Below, piece by piece: positions 21,449 through 34,354 of a stretch of DNA of 64,000 nt. The stretch is taken from assembly GCF_963678635.1 (NCBI RefSeq), contig NC_087064.1:46485346-46549345 (forward strand). The letters run 5' to 3'. The translations under genes were made by a program, and so were the position numbers. Position 1 is the first letter of the stretch, and each line of letters begins with the position of its first letter. The stretch comes from Symsagittifera roscoffensis. Taxonomy: Eukaryota; Xenacoelomorpha; Acoela; Convolutidae. Below the pieces are notes generated by a model. It was given only the letters and a program-made list of their open reading frames with translations. It did not search any database and was not told the DNA's origin.

Positions 21449-23544
21449 ACCAGTTTTATTTTCATATATAGAAAACAAGCCTTAGAATAAAATTTCGTTT
21501 TATAGCGCTCAAAAGCAAAAAAAATACATTTTACTTTTCTCTTACGCAGTTCAATCACTGTAAACCTGGAATGAAGCACAATGTAACCAAGTTTGTCTTC
21601 GAGTGTTTAGTTTTTTTAAACAGTTTTTCTACGCAAAATCAAAACTGAGTCGGAATGATTAAGGACAAAGAATCATCAGAATAGATCAAGAAAATATGAT
21701 ATTCGAGCTCTCAACTTCCAAGCCTATCAAGATTAATTCTCTCCAGACTTTGTTACATATTTTAATGCATGTTTTGGTTGCAGCGGAGTTTGGTTTCTAA
21801 CAGGCTGATAAGAGGAAGATAGGCTTTTATTTGAGCCGCGAAAACTTATTTTTCTTCGTTTTTCTATTCATTTTCGAAGAAAACTGTTGTTAAATACGCT
21901 TGATGTAGTATGACGACAATATAGTTTTTTTTCTAGGCTTTCATGCTGATCTTTTTATCACAACCACGGTAAAAAAAATTGAACCATTTAAAAAAATAAT
22001 TCCACAGCAACCGGCTATCCTTGTTATTCTATGAGGATTGGTCTCAAACTTCAACCGACAAAAAAAAACTGTCGGATAAATTGATTTTCTGCCTTAAGAA
22101 GCTTCGGTTCATTTTTTTGCTTCGTAAGTTCTTCTTTTTCTGTCAGAGAGTGAATAATGATACTTCAATCCTTTCAATGGTTCCAAAATGTCCCGTTAAT
22201 TCATTCTGATTTTGTTGTTTTTACCAACCACTGTTTGTGTAAACATTCTGCTCCGTCTCTGATTACTTTTGATTGCCTTTTTTTATTATTTTTTATTGTT
22301 TTTTGTTCTTAGTGTTCAATGCAAAATTTATCTACTTGATACTTAACTAAATATGGATTGAGCCCTTTGTATCTTAATAAGTATAAACGAAGCAACCAAC
22401 AAAAATTTGCCTTCTTTTTTAAAAAGCTCTATCTTAATAAACACGCAAAAATAATTGTTATTCAGACTGCAATTTTAATTGACGGGTTTTATGCTAATAT
22501 AGCAGAAATTGACAATTTCTGCCATATTTCTACAATTTAAAAACTAAAAAATATACGAAGTTTAATCAGTAAAACTGTTTAAAGCAGCTTTTAATTTCTT
22601 TTTTCTCGAACGAGACATTTTTTTTCCTTGTCAATCAAGTGTTAGCATTTATATTATCAGGTTTATTTATTACTACAGGTATGTCAGCCAATCAATTCAT
22701 AAAATTTACTCTGTTTTCTGCAAATTGAAACATTTTTTTTTCTTTTGAGTTGGCTTAATAATTTTAACTAGTATAAATTTTAGGCCTGCTTTCTACTTTT
22801 TGCACCTCTGTAATGTTTTCTTCAATATCAACCACATAATGAGCCCCCAATTGAGAACTAATTCGGGCCAACCTTTCTAATTCATTGTTTTTCCAAATGT
22901 CGGTATCTGATCGCATTTTACATTTCTGAACTGCAACAATGGAGCTGACGAAAAATTATATTCTTTCAATAAATTCACTTGGATGTGAATAATTTTTTTC
23001 TTGGACTTAGAATATGAATTTACAAATTATAACTTAAAACGTAAGGTTACTACTGAACTGTACATTGATACGTTGCTTTTAAAAAAAAAATCGACCAATT
23101 TAATTAGCTTTAGCTGTTTTTTTTTTTTTTAATTTTCAGCCTTTTTAGTCAGTAAGATCTGACTCGATTTTCGAAAATTAGCACCCGGATTGAAGTCACA
23201 GAAATTATCAGTACTGTACAAGTAAAACAACAGTTGTTACGCAAAATTCAGTCCTGGATCAGAATTAAATCAATTTTTGTGAAATTTCATTTTATAGCTT
23301 CATTTTACTTTGTTATAACCAAAATTAGCCTAAATTTTAATTGTTTTACAATTGAGTTTTAAAATTGAGAGCTCCCTAAAACTTTCAATTTTTCCAGAAA
23401 ATCTTAGAATAACATTCAATAAGACGGCCAAATTTTTTAAAAATTAATCGAACCAAATAATTTAATTGATGTCAAGAATGTGCTTAGGCGCGGAAATTTT
23501 TATTTTTGAGATTTTTCGAGTTTTCTTTTAAAAAATTGCTGTTC
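21449..23544. other. AT-rich non-coding DNA
   Basis: No gene, RNA or complete repeat that I can support. Short plus-strand frames (22021-22209, 22358-22540) are Lys/Phe-rich and lack domains. Confidence 0.5.
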
Positions 23545-23747
23545 TGATATTTTCTGATTCGATTTCTGATCATAGAAATGATAAAACAATTTCTCTATAT
23601 TTCACCATAGAAATAACAGAACAAAACTTCTGATTTTGTTATGATCAGAGGAATATCAGAACAAAATTTTTGAATTCAATCTGATTAGAGTGTTATTAAA
23701 ACAAAATCTCCGATTTTATTATGATCACAAAAATAGCAGAATAAAAA
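23545..23747. repeat. Degenerate minisatellite, about 40-bp unit
   Basis: Units start TGATCA or TGATTA and carry ATA.CAGAACAAAA (as in TGATCAGAGGAATATCAGAA); about four to five diverged copies lie head to tail. It is followed directly by a perfect 12-bp inverted repeat, AGTACTGTAACA (23748-23759) and TGTTACAGTACT (23775-23786). Confidence 0.55.
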
Positions 23748-23786
23748 AGTACTGTAACAATACTGATTCAGTGCTGTTACAGTACT

Positions 23787-24357
23787 GCGGTATTTTTCTC
23801 TGATTCATCTCTGATCAGAGTAAAATTGCTACTTGCCAGAATCTGATACAGAACTGACATTTTGCTAATGCATTTCTGGAGAAGTACTGATTTTTTTGAG
23901 ACTTCAACCCGGGCAATGACAATACTTTGTGTGCTTATATCTTCATTTGTATCTCCGACATTATAAGCAAGGATTTTCAGCGGACCTTAGTTTAATTACA
24001 AATGGCTTTTGCAGGCAAATTTTTCTAGTTAATATCCTATTCAGGTGAAACTACAAAGAGGGATTAAGTGCTTAAACGCTATATATATTTTTTTGGTTTT
24101 GGTTTTTAAACTAATTCGAAAAGAGTTTTCGATTATTGGATCGTATAATTAAATAGTTCGAAACAAATCTAAAATCAAGTTTTCGAGCCAATATCAAAGC
24201 CGGACAATCCAGTGGATCACTCATATTAAAAGCAATGTTTTTGTATTTTTATTTTATTTTTCAAAGCCCCCAGATTTAATTTCATGGAAAAACAATCCTT
24301 CAGCATTCTTTTTTTGCGGAAAATTTGCACACACTATAACCGAATTCATACTATAAC
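23787..24357. other. AT-rich non-coding DNA
   Basis: Nothing recognisable. Confidence 0.5.
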
Positions 24358-24872
24358 GGAAAGTAACGCAACTTTTGTGCTCAGGTGGGTTTTTTTTTCT
24401 TCAGACGAATTTCGCCTTTTTAACTAGCCATTTTGAAGGAATTTTCTTAACATCATTCGGAAGAAATTGTTGTCTTGAGCTTAAATTTGAAAAGATATTT
24501 CACCTGTAATTGTTTTTTGTGTAAGTTATGGGGGTTTAAATGCTGCCATTTTGGCCAATTTGGGACAATTACCGCGCCATGTAATTCGCTCTATCAACGC
24601 GTAAGCGGATATTTAATCCATGTTAGAAGCCGTTTCAATTTGGTTGAAGGAAGCTTAATTGCCATAATTGATGTGTTACTAAGAGAGAAATTTATCATTT
24701 TGTACTTTATCTGGCGCGTTGGGGGATGATTTTCACAAAAAAATCTAAAAATTGTTTGAAAAAATTTCATTTCAATTTTTAATACATTTAATTTTTTCAT
24801 GCTATTACTGCTCCGTAGACAGTAAAAGGCAGTAGGAACATTCCGGGTTGCGCCCTAATACAAGCAGTTTTT
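24358..24872 (+). repeat. Family A repeat copy
   Basis: Contains the family hallmarks in order: GTAACG, TTTGTGCTC.GG.GGGTTTTTTT, TTGCCATTTTGGCCAATTTG, ACGCGTAAGCGGA, GGCGCGTTGGGGGATGATTT, and the end AAAAGGCAGTAGGAACATTC. The first TTCCGAC is decayed. Confidence 0.75.
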
Positions 24873-25261
24873 TAATGACTTCAATATGAGTCTACGCTCA
24901 ACCGCTTTTTTTGTAAAAAGCTCTAATTGCATGGAAAGCGATTTACCAACCCAAAAATTTTTATCAACTTCATTAATCAGAACAGTAAATCTTACGGCGT
25001 CGCCCGTGACAAACTATATGCAACATCAATATTTTCCAAAAAATCAGCATTGTTTTAAAAAAGACAGAGTACTTATTTATGAGCATACTTTTAAAGCGCC
25101 TTTACTAAAGCACAATCAGTATTTTGACCAAAAAACTTTGAGGCCAAAATGCTAGTAGCCAAAATTCAAAAAACTAGAAATTTCTAGATCGTTTTTTTTT
25201 CAGAGTTCCTACTCAGTACTAGAAAACAAATAATGTCAATTGTCATCATAAAAGAGTTCAC

Positions 25262-27770
25262 AAGCTTATCACCCCTTATTTTTAACCCCCTTTTTCTTAA
25301 ACCCTCTCATATAACCCCGAAATTAAATAACACCACTACAATTTAACCACTTCCTAATACCAATTGTTAGAATCAAAGTAAAACTTACTTGAAAGGGATT
25401 CGGAATCATATCGTCGGTAAACATCGAAGCTTTAATTGCGAAAGTTTTGCGAACCAAAATGAATTAACATGCACGCTGCTAAATGAACAGTTTTATAGAT
25501 TTGAACAGAAATGACCTTGCCGATAGTCTAGACTTTGATATGAACTTGAAAACGATTTCGACCGATATGATTCAAATAGTTATCAAAACTGATTTGATTT
25601 TCATTGCTGAATTTGATTTTGAAATAGTTCCTGCCAATAAAAGATTAATTGACTGAATTTAAATGAAATATGGATTGAGAACTGGTTGTGCCAAAAAAAT
25701 TGATCTAGTCGGACTCGAAATACCAATCATTTTAAGTATACCTTATTTTTATTTCGAAACATCTAATGTTTGTCAATTTTTTTTTGAATTGTTGGCATAC
25801 AACGCAATGTCTAAAGGGTTTGCCAACCCGTAGTCACAATTTAGCGTCTCATCCAAAAGAGCATTTGTTCCGGTATGAAATTGCTAGAGACGGCAATTTT
25901 CAAATTCGAGTCAAGTCAATGCGTTTTTTACGTCTCCGGGAGGCTGCAAGAAACGTCTTTTCTCAAAAAAATTGACAAACAAAGTGTTAAATCGAAAATA
26001 TGTACAAAGAACAAAAAAACAAATATTTTACTCAAGATCGCTATAGCGCAAAAGAAATGCCAATTCGTTTTTTTTCGTAAACATGCAGAATATTCTGCAC
26101 TTTTCGTTGAGCACCCGGTACTTTTTTTTGTAAATTGGTGCCCACTCGAGGCGTTAATGAAATTGAGTTTTTGTACGGAAGCTTTTTGTTGCAAATTTGC
26201 AGTCACTTTCCATATACTTAGATGCGATCTACTGAAGTATTACTCTAAGCCATATTGCCAGCTCCCTACAGCATTTGTTGTTCTGACCAAACCCGGTGAT
26301 GCCGCATCCCTTTCATTCCATAATGAAGGGGGATAGGACTTCTCGATTCGGTACGAGACATTTTGTAGTTAGATCCAAGATAAAGGCAAAGCTGGTCAAC
26401 TTTTGCTATTCTTTTATGGTATGAATTTCCTATTTCTTGTTTTTCAAAAGCCAGTGAGGGCAACATTTCAAATGCTAAAGCGAACTCGTTTGTTTGTTTC
26501 GTGATTCTTTTTCAATGCGAGCTCCGCGATTTTTTTCATATAACATTGCGGAAGACGAAAGAAACATCCCGACAGCTTCGACTCTGGAAAGTTTTTCTGA
26601 AACGCTTGAATAGCGGCTTGCTCAAAATCCAGCAACATTTTTTCAGTTCAACTATCAAGGATAGTATTTTTGGGGCTTCTAAGGAACGGTGGTAGGTTTT
26701 TCTGTTTAATTTGGCAGGAACGCATGTATGCAAACCGAGACTATTCCCGAAAGACTAACGTGTATAGAGTAAATCTGATAAATTATTTTCGGGGTGATTT
26801 TAAAAATTCCATCAGCCAACCAAAATTTGGATTTTTTAAGCACACGTAGCATTTCAGAGTCGCCGAACAATATAATCCTCTCGTGATCATTTTGCCCGCT
26901 GTCAAATCTTATAAATTTTTAAAAAAATTTCGGTTATTTTGAAACTTCTGGTGGCTGGGGAGAAGGGTAAGACTTCTTTTCGTTGCTTGCGCGCTCGTTG
27001 TGCGGTGCGAACTAAGTTTTCTTTGGTTGGTAGGGCTAGTTGAATGGCAATGTCGTCTGTTATGGGCTGAATTGCGGTTGCGACTGCGACGGTTGTGGTA
27101 TTACTATCGCTCAGTTCCTTGATGTTTTTCAAAGCTAGTCGAGCATCAGGATTGCCCGTCAAAATATCGTGATTAAGTTCACCCCTCGTTTCAATAAAAT
27201 TTTCTCCATCCGTACTTGCTGTTGCGCGGCATTTATGAGTTTGGTATCTCGAGTTTGGTCATTTATAATTGTCTTGTTTTTGCGTTTAAGGTAATACTCG
27301 TGGCCTGATGACATTAGTATTTTTTTGTCTTTCGAAGATAAAGTAAAATGGAAAGACGTTTTATATCTGAACATTATATCTGATGGAGTGGTATAACAAT
27401 TGTTAAAGAAATAGGCAGTAAGATTTTTTATAAAACTTACAATTGTCTTTTGTTGCCTTCATTTAGCACCATGTAGGTTAACTCTGTTTTAAACACGCGA
27501 ATGGGGGATTGTTTCTTAAGCTAATCGAAATGCAATTTTTTTTGAGCGACAAATGCATAGAGTGAATTAAGAATGGCTTCTCTGGCCTCAATTAGTACAC
27601 CTAATTGGAATACTACTATGAGTGTAAAAGGACTTACAAAAAAGAGTTAATTTGAAACAAATTATGTTCATTAAAAGGGGGTTGTGGGGTTATCTTGTTT
27701 CGGGTTTATAAAGTAGGGGGTGTAAACATAGGGGGTCAAATATCGTGGGGTTAATTAGTGGGACACCCAT
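25262..27770 (-). mobile_element. Decayed FLYWCH-type MULE transposon (copy 1)
   Basis: The ends carry imperfect inverted repeats of about 60 bp built from TAACCCC and TTAAACCC motifs on the left and GGGTTTA, GGGGT on the right. The interior encodes a broken MULE transposase on the minus strand. A related 2.4-kb copy sits at 56398-58770. The exact ends and the target duplication could not be fixed by eye. Confidence 0.75.
25930..27374 (-). pseudogene. MULE transposase pseudogene with FLYWCH remnant
   Basis: Blocks of a Mutator-like (MULE) transposase follow in the expected order on the minus strand, in shifting frames. An N-terminal zinc-finger remnant (SGHEYYLKRKNK, near 27300) is followed by the linker typical of this class, LVRTAQRARKQRKEVLPFSP (near 26980). 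Next are the first catalytic Asp in FWLADGIFKI (D codon 26811-26813), the second in LDFEQAAI (codon 26627-26629) followed by SGCFF, and a C-terminal PPSLWN..RTTNAVG block (near 26280). These motifs are standard for FLYWCH-MULEs, which cut and paste their DNA with a DDE catalytic triad. Frameshifts and stops make this copy inactive. Confidence 0.85.
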
Positions 27771-29135
27771 AAAAACATTTACGAGATAAACTTTCAAGTC
27801 AAAAATTCTAGTATTGATATAAGCTTTGGAAAGCCAAGCCGACAATTGTACAATTGGCCGAAAGTGATTGATGGTATATAAAAAACGGACGAACCGTAGA
27901 GCAGAATTTCAGTGCAAGGTGGTAGCAAGAAGCAACCTGCTAGCTCCTTTTCGATTCCATGCGCTAAATTTTAATACGAATGGAATAGTGCGCCTGAATC
28001 AGTGTTTGGCGCTCAATTTACTGTTCCGAATTGCCGCCTGGCCTCATGTATTGCCTGTTGCAAATTCTCGATTCTTTAAAAACTTGCACACATTCGTTTT
28101 TGACCAAATGTCGCTTTTAAAGAGTTTTTGCCTCATTGTTTAAAAATTTCTTTTTCCGCAATTTTAACGAGATTTGAAGAATAAACTTTTCGCTTGGTAT
28201 CTTTTCTATTCTGAAGAAGTCAAGATCGCTCAGTTAATTGAGGATTCGCTAATGTTTTGAGCATTCTAATCAATGGCAACCAAATGAATAATTGTTTTTT
28301 TTTCAAATTAACTAGAATGACCATCATTACTGAACATTACAATTGGAATTCTTGACTTAATGATTGCTTCGGTTTGATTGCTTAAGCTAAGCGTCACAAG
28401 AAAGAAGAAAAGGTTTCAAACGTTTTTTACGTAGTGTCTATTAGTAGTCAAATTACATGGCTGAAACTCGCACGCAGGAGTGTGAAACTAAGATGACTTG
28501 GAACTATTCTTGAAAAATATGATTTTTCGATTTTGATTGGCCAATTTTTCATAACTGTTCAGAGATTTGTACTTGTTACCCAACAAGTTTAAAATATTTT
28601 TTTGCGGGTTAATCTTGAAAACTGTCATTTTGCGACAGTTGATTGGCTAGATGACTAAAACTTTTCAGAGAACTGTTCTTGTTATCAAACAATCTTCGAA
28701 CTTAACCCAATGAAATTAATCTGTTAGTAGTTATTTTTTGAAAGCCATTCAAAAACAAAAGCAACAAACATAAGTCATGGAAAGTTCACAGAAAAGTTTC
28801 ACGCCATGGCATCAATAACCAGTTGATTATGTCTGAGCTTCCTACGCAGAAGATAAAATTAAATCTATAAAACGTTGTTTCGGTTTATGCTCCGACGGTA
28901 TGACTGGTCAGGCTATCACACATAAGATTACGATAAGCAATTTTTTGGATTTAAAAGTAGATACAGTCTGCTGGTATAAACGGCTAAGGCATTGAGATCT
29001 CTGACTTACCGTAAAAGGTCTTTTTTTTCTCTAACATTGTGGCGATTATATTTTTATCGTTGTCTTTGCAGGATTTGTTGAGAAAACTAGGTTCATGTAA
29101 TTTCAAAAGAATAAAATGCCCGGGTTGACAAAAAA
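27771..29135. other. AT-rich non-coding DNA
   Basis: Two diverged copies of an about 115-bp sequence (GATTGGC.A ... ACTGTTC) lie at about 28490-28600 and 28605-28720. The plus-strand frame 27868-28143 has no recognisable domain. No gene is supported. Confidence 0.4.
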
Positions 29136-30060
29136 TGCTTATCATACAATTTTCATATATGAAAAAAATGCTTATCATACTCTTTCATACAACTTCATAG
29201 AGTAAAAGTCTATGTATGAAAATAGCATGATAAGCATTTTTTCTATAGTATGAAATTGTATGATAAGCATTTTTTCCATAGTATGAAATTGTATGATACG
29301 CATTTTTTCCATACTATGAAATTGTATGACAAGCTATTTTTCCATACTATGAAATTGTTGGATAAGCATTTTCCCCATACTATGAAATTGTATGGCAAGC
29401 TTTTTTTCCATACTATGAAATTGTATGATAAGCATTTTTCCATACTATGAAATTGTATGATAAGCAATTTTTCCATTCTTTGAAATTATATAATAAGCAT
29501 TTTTTCGACCAAAAAAATGATTTTACTATAATGCTCAACATTTTAGAAAGCTCCGAATATACCAAATTTCATAAAAAGCTCATTCGACTCTACCTATGAT
29601 CAATTTTAAATGATTAATGAAGTTTTTTATTTTTATCTCGAAAAATGCTTGTCATACAATTTTCATATATGAAAATTATATGATAAGCATTTTTCGACTA
29701 AATGTCAAATCAAAATTTTGACAGTCAAAATGCCCTCAATATTCAAAAACTCAATTTAATTCCAAATAAATTCATCTAAAACTGATTTTGAACAATTTAA
29801 AAAAAAAATTTCTTTTCTATGAAAAAAATGTTAATCATGAAGTTTTCATATATGAAAATTATATAATAAACATTTTTTTCTTTCAAAACTTAAAATTACT
29901 TTTTTGATTACCAGAAAGCTTTAAAAGCGTCGAGTAGAATATGTATCTGAACCAAAACTCTTTATAACCATTTTGAAATTTTGTATAAAAATTGTATGAT
30001 AAGATTTTTTTTCCATAGACACCATATATGAAATTGTATGACAAGCATTTTTCTTCTATG
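29136..30060. repeat. Palindromic satellite region (ATGCTTATCATACAA motif)
   Basis: The motif AAAATGCTTATCATACAATT and its complement recur throughout. The clearest palindrome (29641-29694) pairs 25 of 27 bases with no loop. Related ones lie at 29136-29245, about 29822-29880 and 29990-30055. It frames the 33-bp minisatellite. Confidence 0.75.
29221..29505. repeat. 33-bp minisatellite
   Basis: About eight head-to-tail units of about 32-33 bp, each with TATGAAATTGTATGATAAGC followed by ATTTTTTCCATAC. Because 33 is a multiple of three, the array is open on both strands, giving an 11-residue periodic peptide (KCLSYNFIVWK type) on the minus strand; this is a by-product of the unit length. Confidence 0.9.
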
Positions 30061-30214
30061 GACGTCAACCCGGGTGAAAGCAATAAGTGCAAATTTTATT
30101 GCTGTTAACAAGGATGTAACAGCAGAAATAACACTTCCTTGTCGAGATTGACTGACCAAAAATGCTTCTTGATATAAACTTATCAAGTATTCGCATCCGG
30201 CCAGATCTAGTTAT

Positions 30215-30748
30215 TGTTCCGACTTTCGATACGAAAGTAACGAAACATTTGTGCTTAGGGTGGGTTTTTTTCTTCAGACAAATTTCGACTTTTTAACTAG
30301 CCATTTTTGACGTAATTTTTTTATACCATTCAAAAGGTATTGTTGTCTTGAGCTTAAATTTGAAAATATATTTCATCTATGATCATTTTCTGTAAAGTTA
30401 TCGGGGTTTAAAGATTGCCATTTTGGCCAATTTGGGACAATTAACGCGCGATATGTTTCGCGCTATTAACGCGTAAGCGGAGATTTAATCCGTCTTAGAA
30501 ATCGTTCCAAATTGCTTGAAAGAAGCTTCTTTGTCATAATTAAATTGCTACAAGGAGCGAAATCTTTTCTTTTGTACTCTATGTGGCGTGTGGGTGGATG
30601 ATTTTTGCAAGAAATTTCAAATTTTCGAGTTCTTTATTTTATGTACATTTTGTTTCATTACATTTAATTTTTTAAAGTTATTAGTGCTCCATAAACTTTT
30701 AAAGGCAGTCGGAACATTCAGGGCTTCGCCCTGATCCGAGATGTCTTG
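30215..30748 (+). repeat. Family A repeat copy, well preserved
   Basis: Starts TGTTCCGACTTTCGATACGA and ends GGCAGTCGGAACATTCAGGG followed by a perfect hairpin CAGGGC-TTC-GCCCTG and GTCTTG. TGTTCCGAC and GTCGGAACA are inverted terminal motifs, although the hairpin lies outside the right one. The interior has ACGCGCGATA and ACGCGTAAGCGGAG. No coding capacity. The class is unclear: the terminal inverted motif suggests a MITE and the 3' hairpin recalls Helitrons, but CTTG does not fit a CTRR end. Confidence 0.8.
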
Positions 30749-30889
30749 TATAGCTTTAAAAATCATGGATAAGAAACTGGCCTTTCCAGTGCCAACAGAG
30801 AAAATAACACCGACTACCATTTAATTGGTTTCGAATATGTTTTTCAAAATGAAGATAAAAAATTATAAAATGTATGCTGATCACACCAC

Positions 30890-31190
30890 ATTTTAACCTT
30901 TTCTAAGACGGACTAAACCTCCGCTTACGCTTTAAAAGTACTTAATATTTTGTGTGTTAGCTGTTCCAAGTTAACCGCATTGGTAATTTTTATACCCCCA
31001 TAATTTTAGGAAAAAAGGTTGCAGGTGAAACATCTTCTTAAGTTTGAGCTCAGAACATCAATACCTTTTGAATGATATTAAAACATTCCGTCAAAAATTG
31101 CTAGTTAAGAATTTGAAGTTTGTCTAGAGAACAAAAAACCAACCCGAGCACAAATATTCTGCCAGTTTCTTCGAAAATACTCGGAACAAA
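30890..31190 (-). repeat. Family A repeat copy, inverted
   Basis: Reverse-complement copy of the neighbouring element, truncated at its left. Includes TAAGACGGACTAAACCTCCG, CCCCATAATTTTAGG and CCGAGCACAAATATTCTG. With 30215-30748 it forms an inverted pair. Confidence 0.65.
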
Positions 31191-33689
31191 AAAATAAAGA
31201 GAATATTTACTTGTTCTGCCCTTTTTACTTTTCTGCCAAAAAATCAATATTTCAAAATCATGGAGTAAAACTATTTTGCTTCACTTTGTTTGGCTAGAAT
31301 TTGTCAATCAATTTTCAGCACCATCTCAAAGTTTTTGCTTTTAAATTCCAGTCGAATTATAACTAAGCCGAATTAGCCAAAAATGTAGAATGATTGGTAA
31401 ATTTTTCAAGTTTTTGTTTTTCAAATAAGGTGCAGAGTTTTACACAGACCAAAAAAAACACAGAAAAAAGCTCCAGAACAAAATGACTTCTTTTACATTT
31501 GCTCGAAACTCGGGCTTGTTGGAAATTGGCAATAAATTAATTTAATTGCATTGGTATTAAGCAAACTAACCCGTGGAATCAGTGTACTGAATAAAATACA
31601 AAGTTGCAAAAGTAGGAAATTTGGACGAGGTAAATAAAAAGACCCGAATTTATTTGTTAATTTGCTCCGTTCAAAGCACAAAAATTTATAAACGTTTTGT
31701 TTCGTGGTAGAAGTTGCGTATCTACTTGGGTAGCTACCTTAAATTATTTTCCAGAAGTTTTGGGCTTCGAAACAAATTTTAGATTTTTTTTGAATTCCTT
31801 CATACTGTCTTTGTCATGCTTTCTCAAAACTATGTTGCTAAAACATCCGAAATTTTAGAACTTGTTGATTCAAGTAGAACAAAAATTCACGTCAAGTGGT
31901 ACAAAACAGATTGAACACGTTTGCTGAAATTCCTTTCATGATTCATTATTGATTATTTTACAAACAGTATACCACTGTCAGACCATGAAAGAGTCCTACG
32001 CAAAGCTTCAAAAGCATCAAAATCAAATTTACTACAAACATGGGATCACACACTTGGATATGAAAATTTTATGGATTTGAATTGGTTTACCAAACTGGTT
32101 CATTTTGTTTAATCTTTTCTTCTAATTAAAAAAGTGATGATGACATGATACAAATACTTCATTCTGGCCTCAAATTCGGCTGCTAGGAACTTTCCATACG
32201 GCACTCAAAATAAACCCTGAAGCCACTAAAATTGTTGTTAACTGATTAAAATGAGCAAAGGTTTCGGCGATATTCTGTACTGTAAAAAACGGATGAAAAT
32301 GAGCACCGAAGGGAGTGGATTTAATGGTCTCGGGCACTACGGGAAACTGTCATTCTAATGTGTGTTTATACTGACAGGATATTGTATGCCCATGTCTGAT
32401 ATCATTAGTGTAATCGCCCAACTGTATTACCAGCAGAGATTTACAGCGAGATAAGATTAGTTCGAGCAGCTTTTTCTGACCCATTTATTTTTTCGGGTCA
32501 TTTCAAACATTAATTTGCTCAGGCACTCGAAGCAAAAAATCAGTTGCATGACAAAATATACCGCCGGTCGTTATATAGCACCCGTGCAAGATCCTATTTT
32601 TTTGTTTATATTTGAGACAATTGTTCTAACAAAAAAGTCCAGTTTCAAATTTTATTATAAACTCCTTACTCAAAACTGGCTCAAATTTCGAAATCGATTT
32701 TGCAACAATTTCCATATTTCCAACAACATCTTCTTCTCTGTGTTTTTTTTTTCTGTTTTATGATTTTGGCGTAGTTCCAAAACGATCATAAAAGTGTTCG
32801 CTTCATTGAACTATCGATTGATTTGATGGCATCTTTTCAGCACTTGCAAGACATGGCTGTCCTTTCGTCCCACGAGGCGTCCCATTAGCAAACAAGGCAG
32901 AATTAGATTCTGTTTGGGCGGGAACAATCAATAAATAATATGTATCAGTGTACAAATCATTTCCGCAGGGCAATGAGTTCGCAGGGTAAAACCAGATATG
33001 ATCTGTGGAAAAAAAGTATAGACTATGATTTCCAGATCATAAATATATATTTTTGGCAATTTTATTTTGGGTGTTTTGTTGGTAAGATGCTAGTTTTGAC
33101 TTTGTCGTCATATCAGAGTTGAGCTGTGACACTGCTGGTATGTGGTGTTATCTTACCTGATGCATAGAAAGGGTAACAAATCCCTAATGCAAGAATAGGG
33201 GCAATATATTCATTTCCCTGGGCCCCATTCAAAAGTGACATTATTGCTTTGAATCTTCAATCAAAAGCTGCCTTGGGATATATTGCAAAAATGTACCCAA
33301 GGCAAAAGATGAAAATAAACGTAAAACAAAATATATGAAATGAAGGAAGACATATAGATTACAATTTACTAGTTATGCTAATAACCAGCCGGCTAGTTAT
33401 TGGGATTATAACGGAACATTCATAATCTCATCTTCCTGCGTTGTATGTTTATCTTCCCAACTTCTTCCTTAAAAAGTCAGAATAGTAAAAAAAATCGTAT
33501 CGTCAACTTCTTCCCCGTTTAATTCAGCTCCTCGCTTCCCTTATGTTAGAAGTTTTCCTTCCCCTTTTGGAAACTCTTCACAAAAATCTATAAAAAGTCG
33601 ACTCTTTATCAATCGGGATGAAATTTTAGTCGACCTAGATTTCACATTATGCACATCTTTTTCTCGCAGAGAAAGTAATATAATGGCTT
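31191..33689. other. AT-rich non-coding DNA
   Basis: Acceptor-like TTTTCAG sites occur (for example near 32838) but no frame between them and a donor was convincing. No repeat ends or RNA genes seen. Confidence 0.4.
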
Positions 33690-34140
33690 TTAGCAATTTA
33701 ATTTTCTAACAGTCACTTCCTTCGCTTTTCGCCGCCCTCACTTGGAATCAACAACACCAACCCCTCCCCCAATCCTCCCCCTGCCCCTTCCCTTCCTTTC
33801 CCTTTTCTCCCTCCCCGCCCCTCCTATTTTCGCCCCTTAGCCTTATATTCTATTCTCCTCCAATAATTATTGTCGCACTTAAGGGTATAGTGTATTTAAA
33901 CGTGTGAGGGCGGCAGCTAGCAGGGTTACAGCTGAGCTGAGCTGAGCTGTTTTCTTTTATACCACCTCCATTGATTTTATATTTCGCCTCTATTAAACCG
34001 CTTTGATCCCAGTCAAAACACTTTTCAAAAGCAGCCCTGTCAAGTGCAAACACTGCAGATTATTTCACCACCATCACCTACCACCACAACCAGCAAAATC
34101 AACACCCACCTCACCCATTTAAAAATGCTCCGCGGATAAG
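33690..34140. promoter_or_regulatory. C-rich, promoter-like region
   Basis: A polypyrimidine tract (33720-33840) is followed by a GCTGA pentamer repeat (33931-33949) and a CCACCA/CAACC-rich stretch ending at an ATG (34124) that stops after four codons. It may be a 5' untranslated or promoter region of the host gene whose exons lie downstream, but no transcript signal proves this. Confidence 0.3.
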
Positions 34141-34354
34141 AAAACGTGTTTACTTTTTAATAATCAGTCCTTTTTATTGTACCAATTTGATTTATTGCCA
34201 CTATTGAGACTTTTTGAGACTTTCTAACTCAGATCAGGTAATAATTCTTTTCCGAAATTTTATCAAAAGAAATTGAATTAATTAACATTCAAAGCATAAA
34301 ACTTTAATTAGAGTAGTTTTGATAATTCATTTTAGAATAAAAAAATTCTATACT

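Noticed and set aside
27868-28143. 91-codon plus-strand ORF next to the MULE
   Set aside because: No domain or conserved counterpart, and the composition is like the flanking DNA.
29243-29476. Minus-strand ORF with an 11-residue periodic peptide
   Set aside because: The 33-bp tandem unit keeps frames open by arithmetic; both strands are open.
30215-30748. Helitron call for family A
   Set aside because: The 3' hairpin is present but the end reads CTTG rather than CTRR, and there are inverted terminal motifs.
32838-32935. Exon after TTTTCAG near 32838
   Set aside because: About 31 open codons but no donor before the stop.
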